Source of the DNA: Niabella sp.
Lineage (GTDB): Bacteria > Bacteroidota > Bacteroidia > Chitinophagales > Chitinophagaceae
Direction of reading: 5' to 3'
Assembly (NCBI RefSeq): GCF_030150205.1
Contig: NZ_JASLGT010000017.1
Coordinates: 124,001 to 188,000 of the forward strand
Length of the DNA: 64,000 nt
The position numbers were made by a program, and so were the translations under genes. Position 1 is the first letter of the stretch. Every line of letters begins with the position of its first letter. This document shows positions 44,393-53,337 of this stretch, piece after piece. Under the pieces are notes generated by a model. It saw nothing but the letters and a program-made list of their open reading frames with translations, was not told the DNA's origin and ran no database searches.

Positions 44393-45103
44393 CTAATAAT
44401 AATGCGCCATTAACTCTACAATAAGTTTCCCGTTGTCTGTATTCATCGACTTAAAGCCTGTTGTCCAGATAGTATATTGATTTCCATTAAATAAATTCTT
44501 TGTATCCGATGTTGCCAGTACTGTGTTCGTGCCCGCGGCCCTTGCCTCAAATTTGATATCCTTATCGGATTTAAAGCTGACAAAGGTACTTACATTTTTG
44601 TATCCGATATTTTGAGCTATGGGCTTGGTATTTCCTTGCAGGTAAAGGTCAATGGCGCCGGCATCCGGGCTCATATTGGCAAAGCGCAGTAAAACAGAAT
44701 CTGCTTTGGGCTCTATTACGCTGTCGCGCACCAGCACGGCATCCATTTTGCTTAAGGTATCCACTAAAAATACGGAATAGCGCTTGCGGGGCTCAAAGGT
44801 CATGTTTTTTGAAATCAGGACTTTCGATTCACCTCTGTTAAACACGTAGAGCTTCCGGTTGCCGGAGTATACGGGTGTATAATTGGTCCGGTACTTATAA
44901 TTGAACTCGTTCAGCAACCAACGCTGGGTTCCCTCAAATTGGATATCCAGCGGCATGCCCAGCGGAGCGCCATTGATAATGCTTACTGCTGCGGCATTTT
45001 GAAATTCGGGACTGTCATAATAACTATCCTTGTGTTTTAAGCAGGAGCCCAGGAACACAACGGTTAATAGTAAAAGACCAGCCAGGGAAACTTTTTTCAT
45101 CAT
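44393..45103 (-). CDS. DUF4397-type lipoprotein
   Basis: About 236 residues from ATG 45103 (another ATG one codon later); the frame is open 46 codons upstream but only this start gives a lipoprotein signal (MMKKVSLAGLLLLTVVFLGSC, Cys21). The body is two beta-sandwich-like halves: AAVSIINGAPLGMPLDIQF, KLYVFNRGE, YSVFLVDTLSKMDAVLV, then LLRFANMSPDAGAIDLYLQG and QYTIWTTGFKSM. The RFANxSPDAGxIDLYL motif is the hallmark of DUF4397, a domain of unknown function on secreted proteins. It may be surface-exposed or face the periplasm. It precedes the sigma operon but is separated from it by a terminator. Confidence 0.8.
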   Translation of the reverse strand: MMKKVSLAGLLLLTVVFLGSCLKHKDSYYDSPEFQNAAAVSIINGAPLGMPLDIQFEGTQRWLLNEFNYKYRTNYTPVYSGNRKLYVFNRGESKVLISKNMTFEPRKRYSVFLVDTLSKMDAVLVRDSVIEPKADSVLLRFANMSPDAGAIDLYLQGNTKPIAQNIGYKNVSTFVSFKSDKDIKFEARAAGTNTVLATSDTKNLFNGNQYTIWTTGFKSMNTDNGKLIVELMAHYY

Positions 45104-45278
45104 TTTAATATTTTGAGGAATACACATATTGTTCTGTCTGAAGTAACGCAGCAACGGACAAAAACGCAACATCAGAGCACGAAAAATCTGCCGGATAGGA
45201 CAAAATACGCCTGAAACAAGCCGATACTTGTTCCGGATCAAGTTTTAATAGTAGAAAATACCTTTAATATAGAAAGGG

Positions 45279-46910
45279 TTACCAGAAAGCGGTATACAGG
45301 GCCGCCAGGATGCCGCAGATAAGTACCGAACCCATCAGGAACTCCGGAGAAACCCGGAAAAGCCGTTTGTCTAATTCGATGGAAGCGGTAACCGCAGTTT
45401 TCTGCGGGGATAAAAGGCTGATGACCGCCATTAAAAGTACCACGCAGAAAAAAGTAATGGTCATCCGGTCGAGAAAGGGATAGTCCGGAAAGGCACCACG
45501 GGTCCAAACCGGCAGGAATTTGAGCACGGTAGAAATCGGAATGGTAAGCAGTGCACCGGCCAGGGCCGCACCGGCAGTGGTGCGCTTCCAGAACATACCC
45601 AGCAGAAAAATGGCCAGCACCCCCGGAGAAAAAAAGCCTACATATTCCTGGATGAACTGGTAGGCCTGGTCCAGCGACCTGAGCGCCGGTGTTACCAATG
45701 CGGCCAGTACCATTGCTGTAATAACCGCCCAACGTCCAACACGTACCAGCTTTTGTTCGGAGGCTGCCTTGTTAAAGAATTTTTTATAGATATCCAGCGA
45801 AAAAATGGTCGAAATGCTATTGGCTTTTCCGGCAAGGGAGGCCACAATGGCTGCTGTAAGAGCGGCAAAAGCCACACCTTTCAGGCCGGCCGGCAGCAGG
45901 TTCATAAGGGTGGGATAGGCATGGTCCGGTTTTACTGTTCCGGCTGCGTCGGCCATTTCTGCCTGGAACATGCCATTCTTATATAATACGAACATGGTAA
46001 TGCCCGGCAATACCGCAATAACGGGTATCAGCAGCTTTAAAAAGGCAGCAAAAAGAATCCCTTTCCTTGCGGTCTTTAAGTCGGCTCCCAATGCGCGTTG
46101 TACAATGTACTGGTTACAGCCCCAATAGGCCAGGTTATTGATCAGCATACCACCAATGAGCACCGACATCCCCGGCAACTCGTAATAATGCGGATCATCT
46201 TTTTTAAAGATCATGTGGAAATGGGTGGGGGCTTCTTTTCGTAAAATGCCCAGTGCCTTCCAGATATTCCCATCAAAACCAAAGCGGTCGGCCAGCAGGG
46301 AAAGCGCCAGGTAGGTAGTGATCAGCCCGCCAATGATCAGTACGATCACCTGTACCACATCTGTATAACCGATCACCTTCATACCACCCAGGGTTACCAG
46401 AACAGAAAATACACTTAACCCGACGATAGCGGCTTCAAAGCTCAGGTTACTGATCGATGAAATGGCCAGGGCTCCCAGGTAAATGATCGAGGTGAGGTTT
46501 ACAAAAACGTATACCAGCAGCCAGAAGATCGCCATAATGGTACTTACCTTATCATTGTACCGTACCGAAAGAAACTGCGGCATGGTAAAGATCTTGTTCT
46601 TCAGATATACCGGTATGATAAAGATAGCCACAATGATGAGAGTGGCAGCGGCCATCCATTCGTAAGAGGAGATGGCCAGTCCCAATGCAAAGCCGGATCC
46701 GCTCATACCGATAAAATGTTCGGCAGATATGTTGGATGCAATCAGTGAGGCCCCGATGGCCCACCAGGTCAGCGAACCTTCTGCCAGAAAAAAATCCTTT
46801 GAACTGGTAGTAGCCGATTTTTTACGCCGGTAAACGTAATATCCGTAGGCAGATACGCCCGCAAAATAGATCAGGAATACAAAATAGTCCAGTGGTTGTA
46901 ATTGATGCAT
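45279..46910 (-). CDS. Sodium:solute symporter (SSS family), probably for myo-inositol or a sugar
   Basis: 543 residues with about 14 membrane helices starting DYFVFLIYFAGVSAYGYYVY. The family features are SKDFFLAEGSLTWWAIGASLIASNIS, the GMSGSGFALGL helix 2, GGMKVIGYTDVVQVIVLIIGG, and YWGCNQYIVQRALGADLKTARKG, as in SGLT-type carriers. It uses the sodium gradient to import sugars, polyols or similar solutes. It lies 202 bases after myo-inositol oxygenase on the same strand, so inositol is a reasonable substrate; sialic acid or hexoses are alternatives that sequence alone does not exclude. Confidence 0.92.
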   Translation of the reverse strand: MHQLQPLDYFVFLIYFAGVSAYGYYVYRRKKSATTSSKDFFLAEGSLTWWAIGASLIASNISAEHFIGMSGSGFALGLAISSYEWMAAATLIIVAIFIIPVYLKNKIFTMPQFLSVRYNDKVSTIMAIFWLLVYVFVNLTSIIYLGALAISSISNLSFEAAIVGLSVFSVLVTLGGMKVIGYTDVVQVIVLIIGGLITTYLALSLLADRFGFDGNIWKALGILRKEAPTHFHMIFKKDDPHYYELPGMSVLIGGMLINNLAYWGCNQYIVQRALGADLKTARKGILFAAFLKLLIPVIAVLPGITMFVLYKNGMFQAEMADAAGTVKPDHAYPTLMNLLPAGLKGVAFAALTAAIVASLAGKANSISTIFSLDIYKKFFNKAASEQKLVRVGRWAVITAMVLAALVTPALRSLDQAYQFIQEYVGFFSPGVLAIFLLGMFWKRTTAGAALAGALLTIPISTVLKFLPVWTRGAFPDYPFLDRMTITFFCVVLLMAVISLLSPQKTAVTASIELDKRLFRVSPEFLMGSVLICGILAALYTAFW

Positions 46911-47062
46911 CAGCGATCGTTTGGCTTAATGGAGTGGGAAGGATTTGAGAAAACAAACGGCAATCATCATTACCTTTCCAGTTAAAGACGGGTTTACCGC
47001 TGTTTAGGGGACCAGGCAGGTTTCGTTATGCTCGTTGAACATGTAACATCCTGGAAAGGGAC

Positions 47063-47101
47063 GGATCTACCGGCATTCGGCATCCGGAAACCGGCAGATC
47101 C
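47063..47101. repeat. Intercistronic inverted repeat
   Basis: GGATCTACCGG (47063-47073) faces CCGGCAGATCC (47091-47101), a 10-pair stem with one mismatch and a 17-base loop. It lies directly after the stop of the inositol oxygenase gene, before the symporter. There is no T-run, so it may be a weak terminator or an mRNA-stability hairpin. Confidence 0.5.
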
Positions 47102-47112
47102 TGTGCTTCCCG

Positions 47113-47988
47113 TCAGAATTTTAATGTGGAAGGAAGATAGCTCTTTACGAGGTTCTCATAATAGGGCTGTAATTTTTTCCAATCCGGCGGTTCCGGATTT
47201 TTTGAATACAGATCATAGGGATTGAACATTTTTACCCATTTCAGCATTTTCTTATCATGATCATCGGTTAAATATTCGTAAGCCCCTTCGCGGTGCCAGG
47301 CATAAAAAGAATGGTAGCGAAGCATATACAACCCTTCTTCCGGCAGATGTTCTTTCATGATCTGGTAAATGTATTCATCATGTCCCCAGGACATGGTTAC
47401 GTTGCGCAATCCACATCCCGCCTCATATACGCCCAGCTTGGTACTGTACCGGGGATTATCGAAATCGGGGTTCTCCTTAAAAAATTCCGGATAGACGATC
47501 TTATCGGAATATGCGCATCCCACGGGAAATGTATCACCTACCACGGCCCATTGCGGCTCGCCAAAGAGACAAAGCACTTTACCCATATCGTGCATAAGTC
47601 CTGTAAGTACCATCCAGTCCGGATGCCCGTCTCTGCGGATGGCTTCGGAAGTTTGCAACAGGTGCTGAAACTGGTCGAGGTCCGTGTCGGGATCTGAATC
47701 ATCGACCAGCTGGTTTAAAAAATCAAATGCATCCCAAACTGTCATTTCCTTCCGGTTGAACTTGAGAAAATCGGCCCTTTTTTTCATTACGAAATCGTGG
47801 GTTTGGAAGGTATGGTTCAGGCGATAAAATTCTTTTACGGTATCCCGCTGAGGATCTTCATAATTCCTGTATTCCTCTGTACCTTTTGATGTGGCAATGG
47901 TTTCAGGATCGGGGTACCTGCGCAGCAAATCATCTTCCCATTCATCAAGACTGGCCAGGGGGGCATTTTCCGAGTTTGTTGTACTCAT
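47113..47988 (-). CDS. Myo-inositol oxygenase
   Basis: 291 residues, matching the ~285-residue family. The di-iron ligands are in the HD-domain-like fold: MVLTGLMHDMGKVL has the His-Asp pair, with further His residues in TMSWGHDEYIYQIMKEH and MLRYHSFYAWHREGAYEY. The substrate segment is FGEPQWAVVGDTFPVGCAYSDK-like. The enzyme cleaves myo-inositol with O2 to D-glucuronate. It is best known in eukaryotes; bacterial copies are scattered, several of them in Bacteroidota. The neighbouring symporter could supply the substrate. Cytosolic. Confidence 0.94.
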   Translation of the reverse strand: MSTTNSENAPLASLDEWEDDLLRRYPDPETIATSKGTEEYRNYEDPQRDTVKEFYRLNHTFQTHDFVMKKRADFLKFNRKEMTVWDAFDFLNQLVDDSDPDTDLDQFQHLLQTSEAIRRDGHPDWMVLTGLMHDMGKVLCLFGEPQWAVVGDTFPVGCAYSDKIVYPEFFKENPDFDNPRYSTKLGVYEAGCGLRNVTMSWGHDEYIYQIMKEHLPEEGLYMLRYHSFYAWHREGAYEYLTDDHDKKMLKWVKMFNPYDLYSKNPEPPDWKKLQPYYENLVKSYLPSTLKF

Positions 47989-48205
47989 GATGGCGGTTTA
48001 AAAATTAATAGATTTCGAATCGTTTAGTCCTTCTAAACTAATCATTTTATTTTAAACGGGAGATGAATTTTGGGATTTTACCCGCAGCCACCGGTAATTT
48101 TAACAGAATAGAAATGCTCCACTCCAGCGCATCCGGCCGGTTTTGTGATTTTGAAATTCATATTTTAAAATAAATATATGTTTTAATAAATTCGTATCTT
48201 TAGGT

Positions 48206-49108
48206 ATGGCTACTATGAAAAACCTGTCGATGGCCCCGATAGGCCGGTACATCGACCCGCTGACTGACTTCGGATTCAAAAGGATATTTGGTTCAGAACC
48301 GCACAAAGATCTGCTGATCGCTTTTTTAAATGAGTTGTTTAAAGGCCGCAAAGTCATACGCGACCTGGTGTATAATCCGCAGGAAAGCGGCGGTCCGGCG
48401 AAGCATCATCGAAAAACCATTGTTGATCTTATATGTACGGGCATGGAAGGTGAAACTTTTATCATTGAAATGCAACGGGCGGGTCAGAAATTTTTTACAG
48501 ACCGGGCTGTTTTTTATACGGCCAGCAAACTACAGGCACAAGGGCCAAAGGGTAGTAAGCATTGGAACTTTGAATTAAAGGAGGTCTATTTTGTAGGGTT
48601 AACAGATTTTAATTTTAAGCATTCCCGCCCTGGAAAGTACCTGCACCATGCGCGGCTGATTGAAGAAGAAACCGGGGAAGTATTTTATAACAAGCTGGGG
48701 TTTATATTTTTAGAGTTACCCAATTTTAACATGGGACCCACAGAGCTCGAAACCGACCTCGAACGTTGGATGTATATATTGCGGAATATGGCACAATTAG
48801 ATAAAATTCCGGTAAATTTGCATCAGGAGATATTTAAGAAGCTGTTTAAAATAGCTGAAATCGCTAATCTAAAAAAGGAGGAATATATGTTGTACCAAAA
48901 AGATGTTTTAGATAAATGGACCGAGTACTCCGTGTTAGAAACTGCCGAAGAAAAAGGATTGGAGAAAGGCGCAGCACAAAAGGGCTATGAAGTTGTATGT
49001 AACCTGCTCTCCGGCACTAATTTCGATGTTGCCAAAATTGCAGCACTGGCAGGCGTTACTGAGGCGTTTGTAAAAAAAGTAAAAATATCCCTGAAAGAGA
49101 GAAAATAA
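48206..49108 (+). CDS. Rpn-family PD-(D/E)XK nuclease/transposase-like protein
   Basis: 300 residues. The opening PIGRYIDPLTDFGFKRIFGSE, then IVDLICTGMEGETFIIEMQ with the Asp and the Glu-x-Gln of a PD-(D/E)XK site, are those of the Rpn (recombination-promoting nuclease)/PDDEXK_2 group. The C-terminal part has YMLYQKDVLDKWTEYS, then repeated Glu-Lys-Gly residues and a short helix-turn segment (NFDVAKIAALAGVTEAFVKKV). E. coli Rpn proteins promote RecA-independent recombination and have been linked to phage defence. A TATCTTTA box lies only 3 bases before the first ATG, so either the mRNA is nearly leaderless or one of the later ATGs (48215, 48227) is used. Confidence 0.88.
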   Translation: MATMKNLSMAPIGRYIDPLTDFGFKRIFGSEPHKDLLIAFLNELFKGRKVIRDLVYNPQESGGPAKHHRKTIVDLICTGMEGETFIIEMQRAGQKFFTDRAVFYTASKLQAQGPKGSKHWNFELKEVYFVGLTDFNFKHSRPGKYLHHARLIEEETGEVFYNKLGFIFLELPNFNMGPTELETDLERWMYILRNMAQLDKIPVNLHQEIFKKLFKIAEIANLKKEEYMLYQKDVLDKWTEYSVLETAEEKGLEKGAAQKGYEVVCNLLSGTNFDVAKIAALAGVTEAFVKKVKISLKERK

Positions 49109-49128
49109 AAATATCAAAAAGTGATTGT

Positions 49129-49160
49129 AAGCTGTTCCTGTTATGGTAACAGCTTTTTTT
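49129..49160 (+). terminator. Terminator after the Rpn-like gene
   Basis: AAGCTGTT (49129-49136) pairs with AACAGCTT (49148-49155), followed by a seven-T run on the plus strand. Confidence 0.85.
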
Positions 49161-49357
49161 ATGGACCAAACGCTGCCGCCGGAAGCCCGTATAGAAGGGT
49201 TAATCTTAAATTGAATGTTGCTGCTTCATCATAACCGCTTTCAAAAACCATGGTTGGTTGGATGGTGCTTGCCAGGCTTTTTTAATCTATACTAACGACT
49301 GATAGTGTTCTGCTGATTGCCAAACCCGAAATTCCCCCGGAATTCCTCCAAAAGGCG

Positions 49358-49365
49358 TACCTTTG
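49358..49365 (+). promoter_or_regulatory. Candidate -7 box (TACCTTTG) for lepA
   Basis: TACCTTTG matches TAnnTTTG and lies 26 bases before the lepA ATG at 49392. No TTTG is present at the -33 position. Confidence 0.5.
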
Positions 49366-49391
49366 CAGCCCTTGAAAATGAGGGTATCAGC

Positions 49392-51185
49392 ATGAAGAAT
49401 ATACGGAATTTTTGTATTATAGCACATATCGACCACGGCAAAAGCACCCTGGCAGACCGTCTGTTACAGGCCACCAATACCATCAGCGACCGTGAAATGA
49501 TGGACCAGGTACTGGATGATATGGACCTGGAACGGGAAAAGGGCATTACTATTAAAAGCCATGCCATCCAGATCAATTACCGGTCTAAAGCCGGTGAAGA
49601 CTACGTGCTGAACCTTATCGACACCCCGGGTCACGTAGATTTTAGCTACGAAGTGAGTCGCGCCCTTGCGGCCTGCGAAGGGGCCCTGCTCCTGGTGGAT
49701 GCCACACAGGGAATACAGGCACAAACCATCAGTAACCTGTACCTGGCAATTGATAACGACCTGGAAATTATTCCGGTGATCAATAAAATTGATATGGACG
49801 GGGCCATGATCGACGAGGTGAAAGACCAGATCATTGACCTGATCGGTTGCAAACCCGAAGATATTTTACTGGCCAGCGGAAGAACGGGGTTGGGCATTGA
49901 TGCGGTGCTGGAGGCCATTGTAGAAAAAATTCCGGCGCCCAAGGGTGATCCGCAGGCTCCGTTACAGGCCCTGATCTTTGATAGTGTGTTCAACAGTTTC
50001 CGGGGAATCATCGTTTACTACCGGATCCTGAACGGAGCACTGAAAAAGGGCGATAAAGTGAAGTTTGTAAGTACCGGACAGGAATATGAGGCGGATGAGA
50101 TCGGTATCCTGAAACTGAAAATGACCGAACGGAATGAAGTGCGTGCAGGGGATGTGGGCTATATCATTACCGGTATCAAAAATGCCAAAGAAGTAAAAGT
50201 AGGGGATACCATTACCCTGGCCGGCAATGCCAGTCCGGTGGCCATTAAGGGATTTGAAGAAGTGAAGCCAATGGTATTTGCTGGTATTTACCCGGTAAAT
50301 ACAGATGAGTTTGAAGAACTGCGGGATTGCATGGAAAAACTCCAGCTGAATGATGCTTCACTGACCTTTGAGCTTGAAACCTCTCAGGCGCTGGGATTTG
50401 GTTTCCGGTGCGGCTTCCTTGGAATGCTGCATATGGAGATCATACAGGAGCGGCTGGAGCGGGAATTTAACCAAACCGTAATTACTACGGTACCCAACGT
50501 TAGCTTTATTGCACACACTACAAAGGGTGAAACCATCATTGTAAACAATCCTACCGAATTTCCGGATCCTGTAAAAACAGACCGGATCGAGGAACCTTAT
50601 ATTAAGGCACAGATCATTACGAAACCGGATTATATCGGTAATATCATGACCCTTTGCCTGGGGAAACGGGGTATCCTGATCAACCAGAGTTACCTGACCA
50701 CAACGCGGGTGGAACTGATCTTTGAAATGCCGCTGACAGAAATCGTATTCGATTTTTACGATAAACTGAAATCCCAGACGCGGGGCTATGCATCCTTTGA
50801 CTACCATCCTTTGGGATATCGCGAAAGTGATATCGTAAAAATGGATATCCTGCTGAACAATGATAAAGTGGATGCGCTGAGTGCATTGATTCACCGGGGA
50901 CGCGCACAGGATTTCGGAAGAAAACTTTGCGAAAAGCTGAAGGAGCTGCTGCCGCGTCAGCAATTCCAGATCGCCATACAGGCGGCCATTGGAGCCAAGA
51001 TCGTAGCCCGGGAAAACATCTCCGCTATGCGAAAAGATGTTACCGCCAAGTGTTACGGAGGAGATATCAGCCGGAAACGGAAACTGCTGGAAAAACAAAA
51101 AGAAGGAAAAAAACGGATGCGCCAGATCGGTAACGTAGAGGTTCCGCAGGAAGCATTCCTGGCGGTGTTAAAGCTGGATGATTAA
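49392..51185 (+). CDS. lepA: Elongation factor 4 (LepA GTPase)
   Basis: 597 residues from ATG 49392, the usual LepA length; the frame is open upstream, but MKNIRNFCIIAHIDHGKST is the conserved start. The P-loop AHIDHGKST, switch II DTPGHVDFSYEV and NKIDM guanine motif are present, followed by EF-G-like domains II, III and V and the LepA-specific C-terminal domain (RRGRAQDFG-like, KIVARENISAMRKDVTAKCYGGD). The factor binds the ribosome and acts in back-translocation or initiation. It is followed 84 bases later by ispD on the same strand. Confidence 0.98.
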   Translation: MKNIRNFCIIAHIDHGKSTLADRLLQATNTISDREMMDQVLDDMDLEREKGITIKSHAIQINYRSKAGEDYVLNLIDTPGHVDFSYEVSRALAACEGALLLVDATQGIQAQTISNLYLAIDNDLEIIPVINKIDMDGAMIDEVKDQIIDLIGCKPEDILLASGRTGLGIDAVLEAIVEKIPAPKGDPQAPLQALIFDSVFNSFRGIIVYYRILNGALKKGDKVKFVSTGQEYEADEIGILKLKMTERNEVRAGDVGYIITGIKNAKEVKVGDTITLAGNASPVAIKGFEEVKPMVFAGIYPVNTDEFEELRDCMEKLQLNDASLTFELETSQALGFGFRCGFLGMLHMEIIQERLEREFNQTVITTVPNVSFIAHTTKGETIIVNNPTEFPDPVKTDRIEEPYIKAQIITKPDYIGNIMTLCLGKRGILINQSYLTTTRVELIFEMPLTEIVFDFYDKLKSQTRGYASFDYHPLGYRESDIVKMDILLNNDKVDALSALIHRGRAQDFGRKLCEKLKELLPRQQFQIAIQAAIGAKIVARENISAMRKDVTAKCYGGDISRKRKLLEKQKEGKKRMRQIGNVEVPQEAFLAVLKLDD

Positions 51186-51269
51186 GAAAAGTGAATAGGC
51201 GATAGTTAATAGTGAGGGATGCTGAACGCATAATGCTGAAATCAGAAATCCCAAATCAGAAATTAGAAC
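51186..51269. repeat. Short stuttering repeat between lepA and ispD
   Basis: GAATAGGCGATAGTTAATAG is followed by ATGCTGAACGCATAATGCTG and AAATCAGAAATCCCAAATCA words. The first belongs to the CAATAGTGAATAG family also seen at 24.6 and 25.6 kb. Confidence 0.5.
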
Positions 51270-51950
51270 ATGAAGAAGACAGCGGTTATTGTAGCAGGAG
51301 GTGCGGGTACGAGAATGGGGGTGGAGTTGCCCAAACAATTTTTATTATTGAAAAACAAGCCTCTTTTATACTATACAATCGATACGTTTTTAAAGGCCTA
51401 TGAAGACCTGGATATTATTCTGGTATTACCGGAGGCGTATACCGATATGGGCCAGGAAATCATTGATGCCTATTTTGATAAAGACCGGGTTCGTATTACC
51501 ATTGGCGGTGCTACCCGTTTTGAATCGGTTAAGAATGGCTTACAGCTGGTAGAAGATGAAGCCATTATTTTTGTACATGATGCCGTACGGTGCCTGGTTT
51601 CGCCGGAGCTGATCCGTCGTTGCTATGAGCAGGCTGTTGAAACCGGCAGTGCGATCCCGGTGGTTACTGCCAGCGATAGTGTCCGGTTACTTACAGAAGA
51701 CGGCAGCGATGCACTGGACCGCCAAAAAGTAGTGCTGGTGCAAACTCCGCAGGTATTTCACAGCAAACTGCTGATCCCCGCTTTTTCAATTGAGCAGAAA
51801 GAAAAATTTACCGATGAAGCTTCTGTTGTGGAAGCTTTTGGTATGAAGGTTTCCCTGGTGGAAGGTGAAAAGAACAATATCAAAATTACGCACCCGATCG
51901 ATCTGATGACCGCGGAGCAATTGCTCCATAGCAACCCGGCTTCGCGCTGA
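51270..51950 (+). CDS. ispD: 2-C-methyl-D-erythritol 4-phosphate cytidylyltransferase
   Basis: 226 residues, normal for the family. The CTP-binding loop VAGGAGTRMGVELPKQFLLL sits at the N-terminus; VHDAVRCLVSPELI and VPVVTASDSVRL-like segments and LVQTPQVFHSKLL complete the conserved set, with DEASVVEAFG and the VEGEKNNIKITHPIDL end motif. It makes CDP-ME in the MEP route to isoprenoids. It is downstream of lepA with 84 bases between, so co-transcription is possible. Cytosolic. Confidence 0.96.
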   Translation: MKKTAVIVAGGAGTRMGVELPKQFLLLKNKPLLYYTIDTFLKAYEDLDIILVLPEAYTDMGQEIIDAYFDKDRVRITIGGATRFESVKNGLQLVEDEAIIFVHDAVRCLVSPELIRRCYEQAVETGSAIPVVTASDSVRLLTEDGSDALDRQKVVLVQTPQVFHSKLLIPAFSIEQKEKFTDEASVVEAFGMKVSLVEGEKNNIKITHPIDLMTAEQLLHSNPASR

Positions 51951-52010
51951 TAAACCTGCTATGACCAGTACCCGTTCGCCGCATAGGTGACCGTCATTCC
52001 CATATATTGA

Positions 52011-52931
52011 TCAGGGATTCAAGAGCAGTTTTCCTGTACGATGGCCGGTTTTGATTGTTTGAAGAGCCTCTTTGGCATCGGACAGCACATATACTTTTTC
52101 TATCGTTACTTTTAAAACGCCATCCGCCAGTTGCTGCATTATTTTTTCCAGGCGTTCGGCATTGGGACCACCAAAGATCATTTTTGCATGTACCTGGTGT
52201 TGCGCCGCCTTTTCTTCAGAAGGTGGCTGTACCAGGCTGATGAGCCGGCCGCCTTGTTTAAGCACTGTGAAAGAATCTTCCTGGGTTTTACCCCCGATGG
52301 TATCGAGTACGAGATCTAAATCTTTGGCAAATTTGGTAAAATCCTGTGTGGTGTAATCAATAAAAATAGCTGCTCCCAGGTCTTTGATCCGCTCCTCATT
52401 TTTTCCGGACCCAGTGGCGATAACATGGGCACCAGCTGCTTTTGCCAGCTGTACAGCCATGGCGCCAATGGCCCCGGATGCCCCATGAACCAGGATTGTT
52501 TCACCGGCTTTTAATCCGCCCTCATCCAGGATCGCCTTTGAGGCGGTAAGTGCTGCTACCGGAATTGCAGCCGCAGCTTCAAAAGAAACGGCCCCCGGTT
52601 TTTTCACTACATCGGTTGCTTTTACCACCGCGTATTCGGCATAGCAACCACCAAAGCTGCCCAGGTTACCGCAAACCGCATCGCCGGGTAAAAAACCGGT
52701 AACGCCTTCGCCGGTAGCTTCCACGATACCAGAAAGTTCAGAACCGGGTATTACCGGAACCTGAACACCTACCTCTTTTCCATATACTTCTACAACCTTA
52801 CGATCGTAAGGGTTTACGGCGGCAAAAACCACTTTGATTAATATTTCACCCGCCTGCGGCTGTGGAACCGGAACCTCTTTAAATTGCAGGTTATCGATAC
52901 TTCCGAATTGTTCAAGAACGATCGCTTTCAT
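52011..52931 (-). CDS. NADP-dependent quinone oxidoreductase-like MDR enzyme
   Basis: 306 residues with the GroES-like N-terminal domain (QPQAGEILIKVVFAAVNPYDRKV, PVIPGSELSGIVEATGEGV) and the Rossmann motif VHGASGAIGAMAVQLAKAAGAHVIATG. The zinc-ligand cysteines of alcohol dehydrogenases are missing, so it is of the quinone-oxidoreductase, zinc-independent type. The DYTTQDFTKFAKDLDLVLDTIGGKTQEDSF-like block is typical. It ends a minus-strand run led by the AhpD-like gene, 6 bases after the TfoX-like gene. Confidence 0.92.
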   Translation of the reverse strand: MKAIVLEQFGSIDNLQFKEVPVPQPQAGEILIKVVFAAVNPYDRKVVEVYGKEVGVQVPVIPGSELSGIVEATGEGVTGFLPGDAVCGNLGSFGGCYAEYAVVKATDVVKKPGAVSFEAAAAIPVAALTASKAILDEGGLKAGETILVHGASGAIGAMAVQLAKAAGAHVIATGSGKNEERIKDLGAAIFIDYTTQDFTKFAKDLDLVLDTIGGKTQEDSFTVLKQGGRLISLVQPPSEEKAAQHQVHAKMIFGGPNAERLEKIMQQLADGVLKVTIEKVYVLSDAKEALQTIKTGHRTGKLLLNP

Positions 52932-52937
52932 TCGTTG

Positions 52938-53300
52938 TTATTTATGCGTCTGTTGACTTCTTTTTCTTTTTTTTGATGTACTGGCTGTTTCGTTATAGGC
53001 CGTCGCCAGTCCAATCCAGTATTGAAAATCTTTTTTTGTTTTTAGCAGAGAGACAGGAACATATAAATAGCCCCGAACCACTTTATCCCGGTGCATCATT
53101 TCGCGAAAATTGCCGGAGGCTGCCAGTGCATCATGCAACTCCGGGTCGAAGCGGCACAATAGTTCCTCATTGCGCACACCCAGCAGCATTTTATCATTCA
53201 TCATAAATGCCAGTCCCTGAAAGGCTGGTTTTTCCTCGATACCAGGAAATATAGAAAGGTGGGCCCGTACTTTTTCGGCCAGTGCTTCATCGTATGCCAT
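52938..53300 (-). CDS. TfoX N-terminal-domain-like protein
   Basis: 120 residues. EALAEKVRAHLSIFPGIEEK, AFQGLAFMMNDKMLLGVRNEELLCRFDPE and MHRDKVVRGYLYVPVSLLKT match the TfoX_N fold, found in the competence regulator TfoX and in many small stand-alone proteins of unknown function. The Lys-Arg-rich tail (TSKKRKRSQQTHK) is unusual. It is 37 bases after the sigma factor gene in the same operon. No competence genes are near, so a regulatory link to competence is not suggested. Confidence 0.85.
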   Translation of the reverse strand: MAYDEALAEKVRAHLSIFPGIEEKPAFQGLAFMMNDKMLLGVRNEELLCRFDPELHDALAASGNFREMMHRDKVVRGYLYVPVSLLKTKKDFQYWIGLATAYNETASTSKKRKRSQQTHK

Positions 53301-53337
53301 AACATGGAGCCTTATATAATTGAAACGTCCCTCTAAG

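Noticed and set aside
45238..45732. 164-residue minus-strand frame overlapping the symporter gene
   Set aside because: It lies in another phase inside the clear sodium symporter gene and has no family features.
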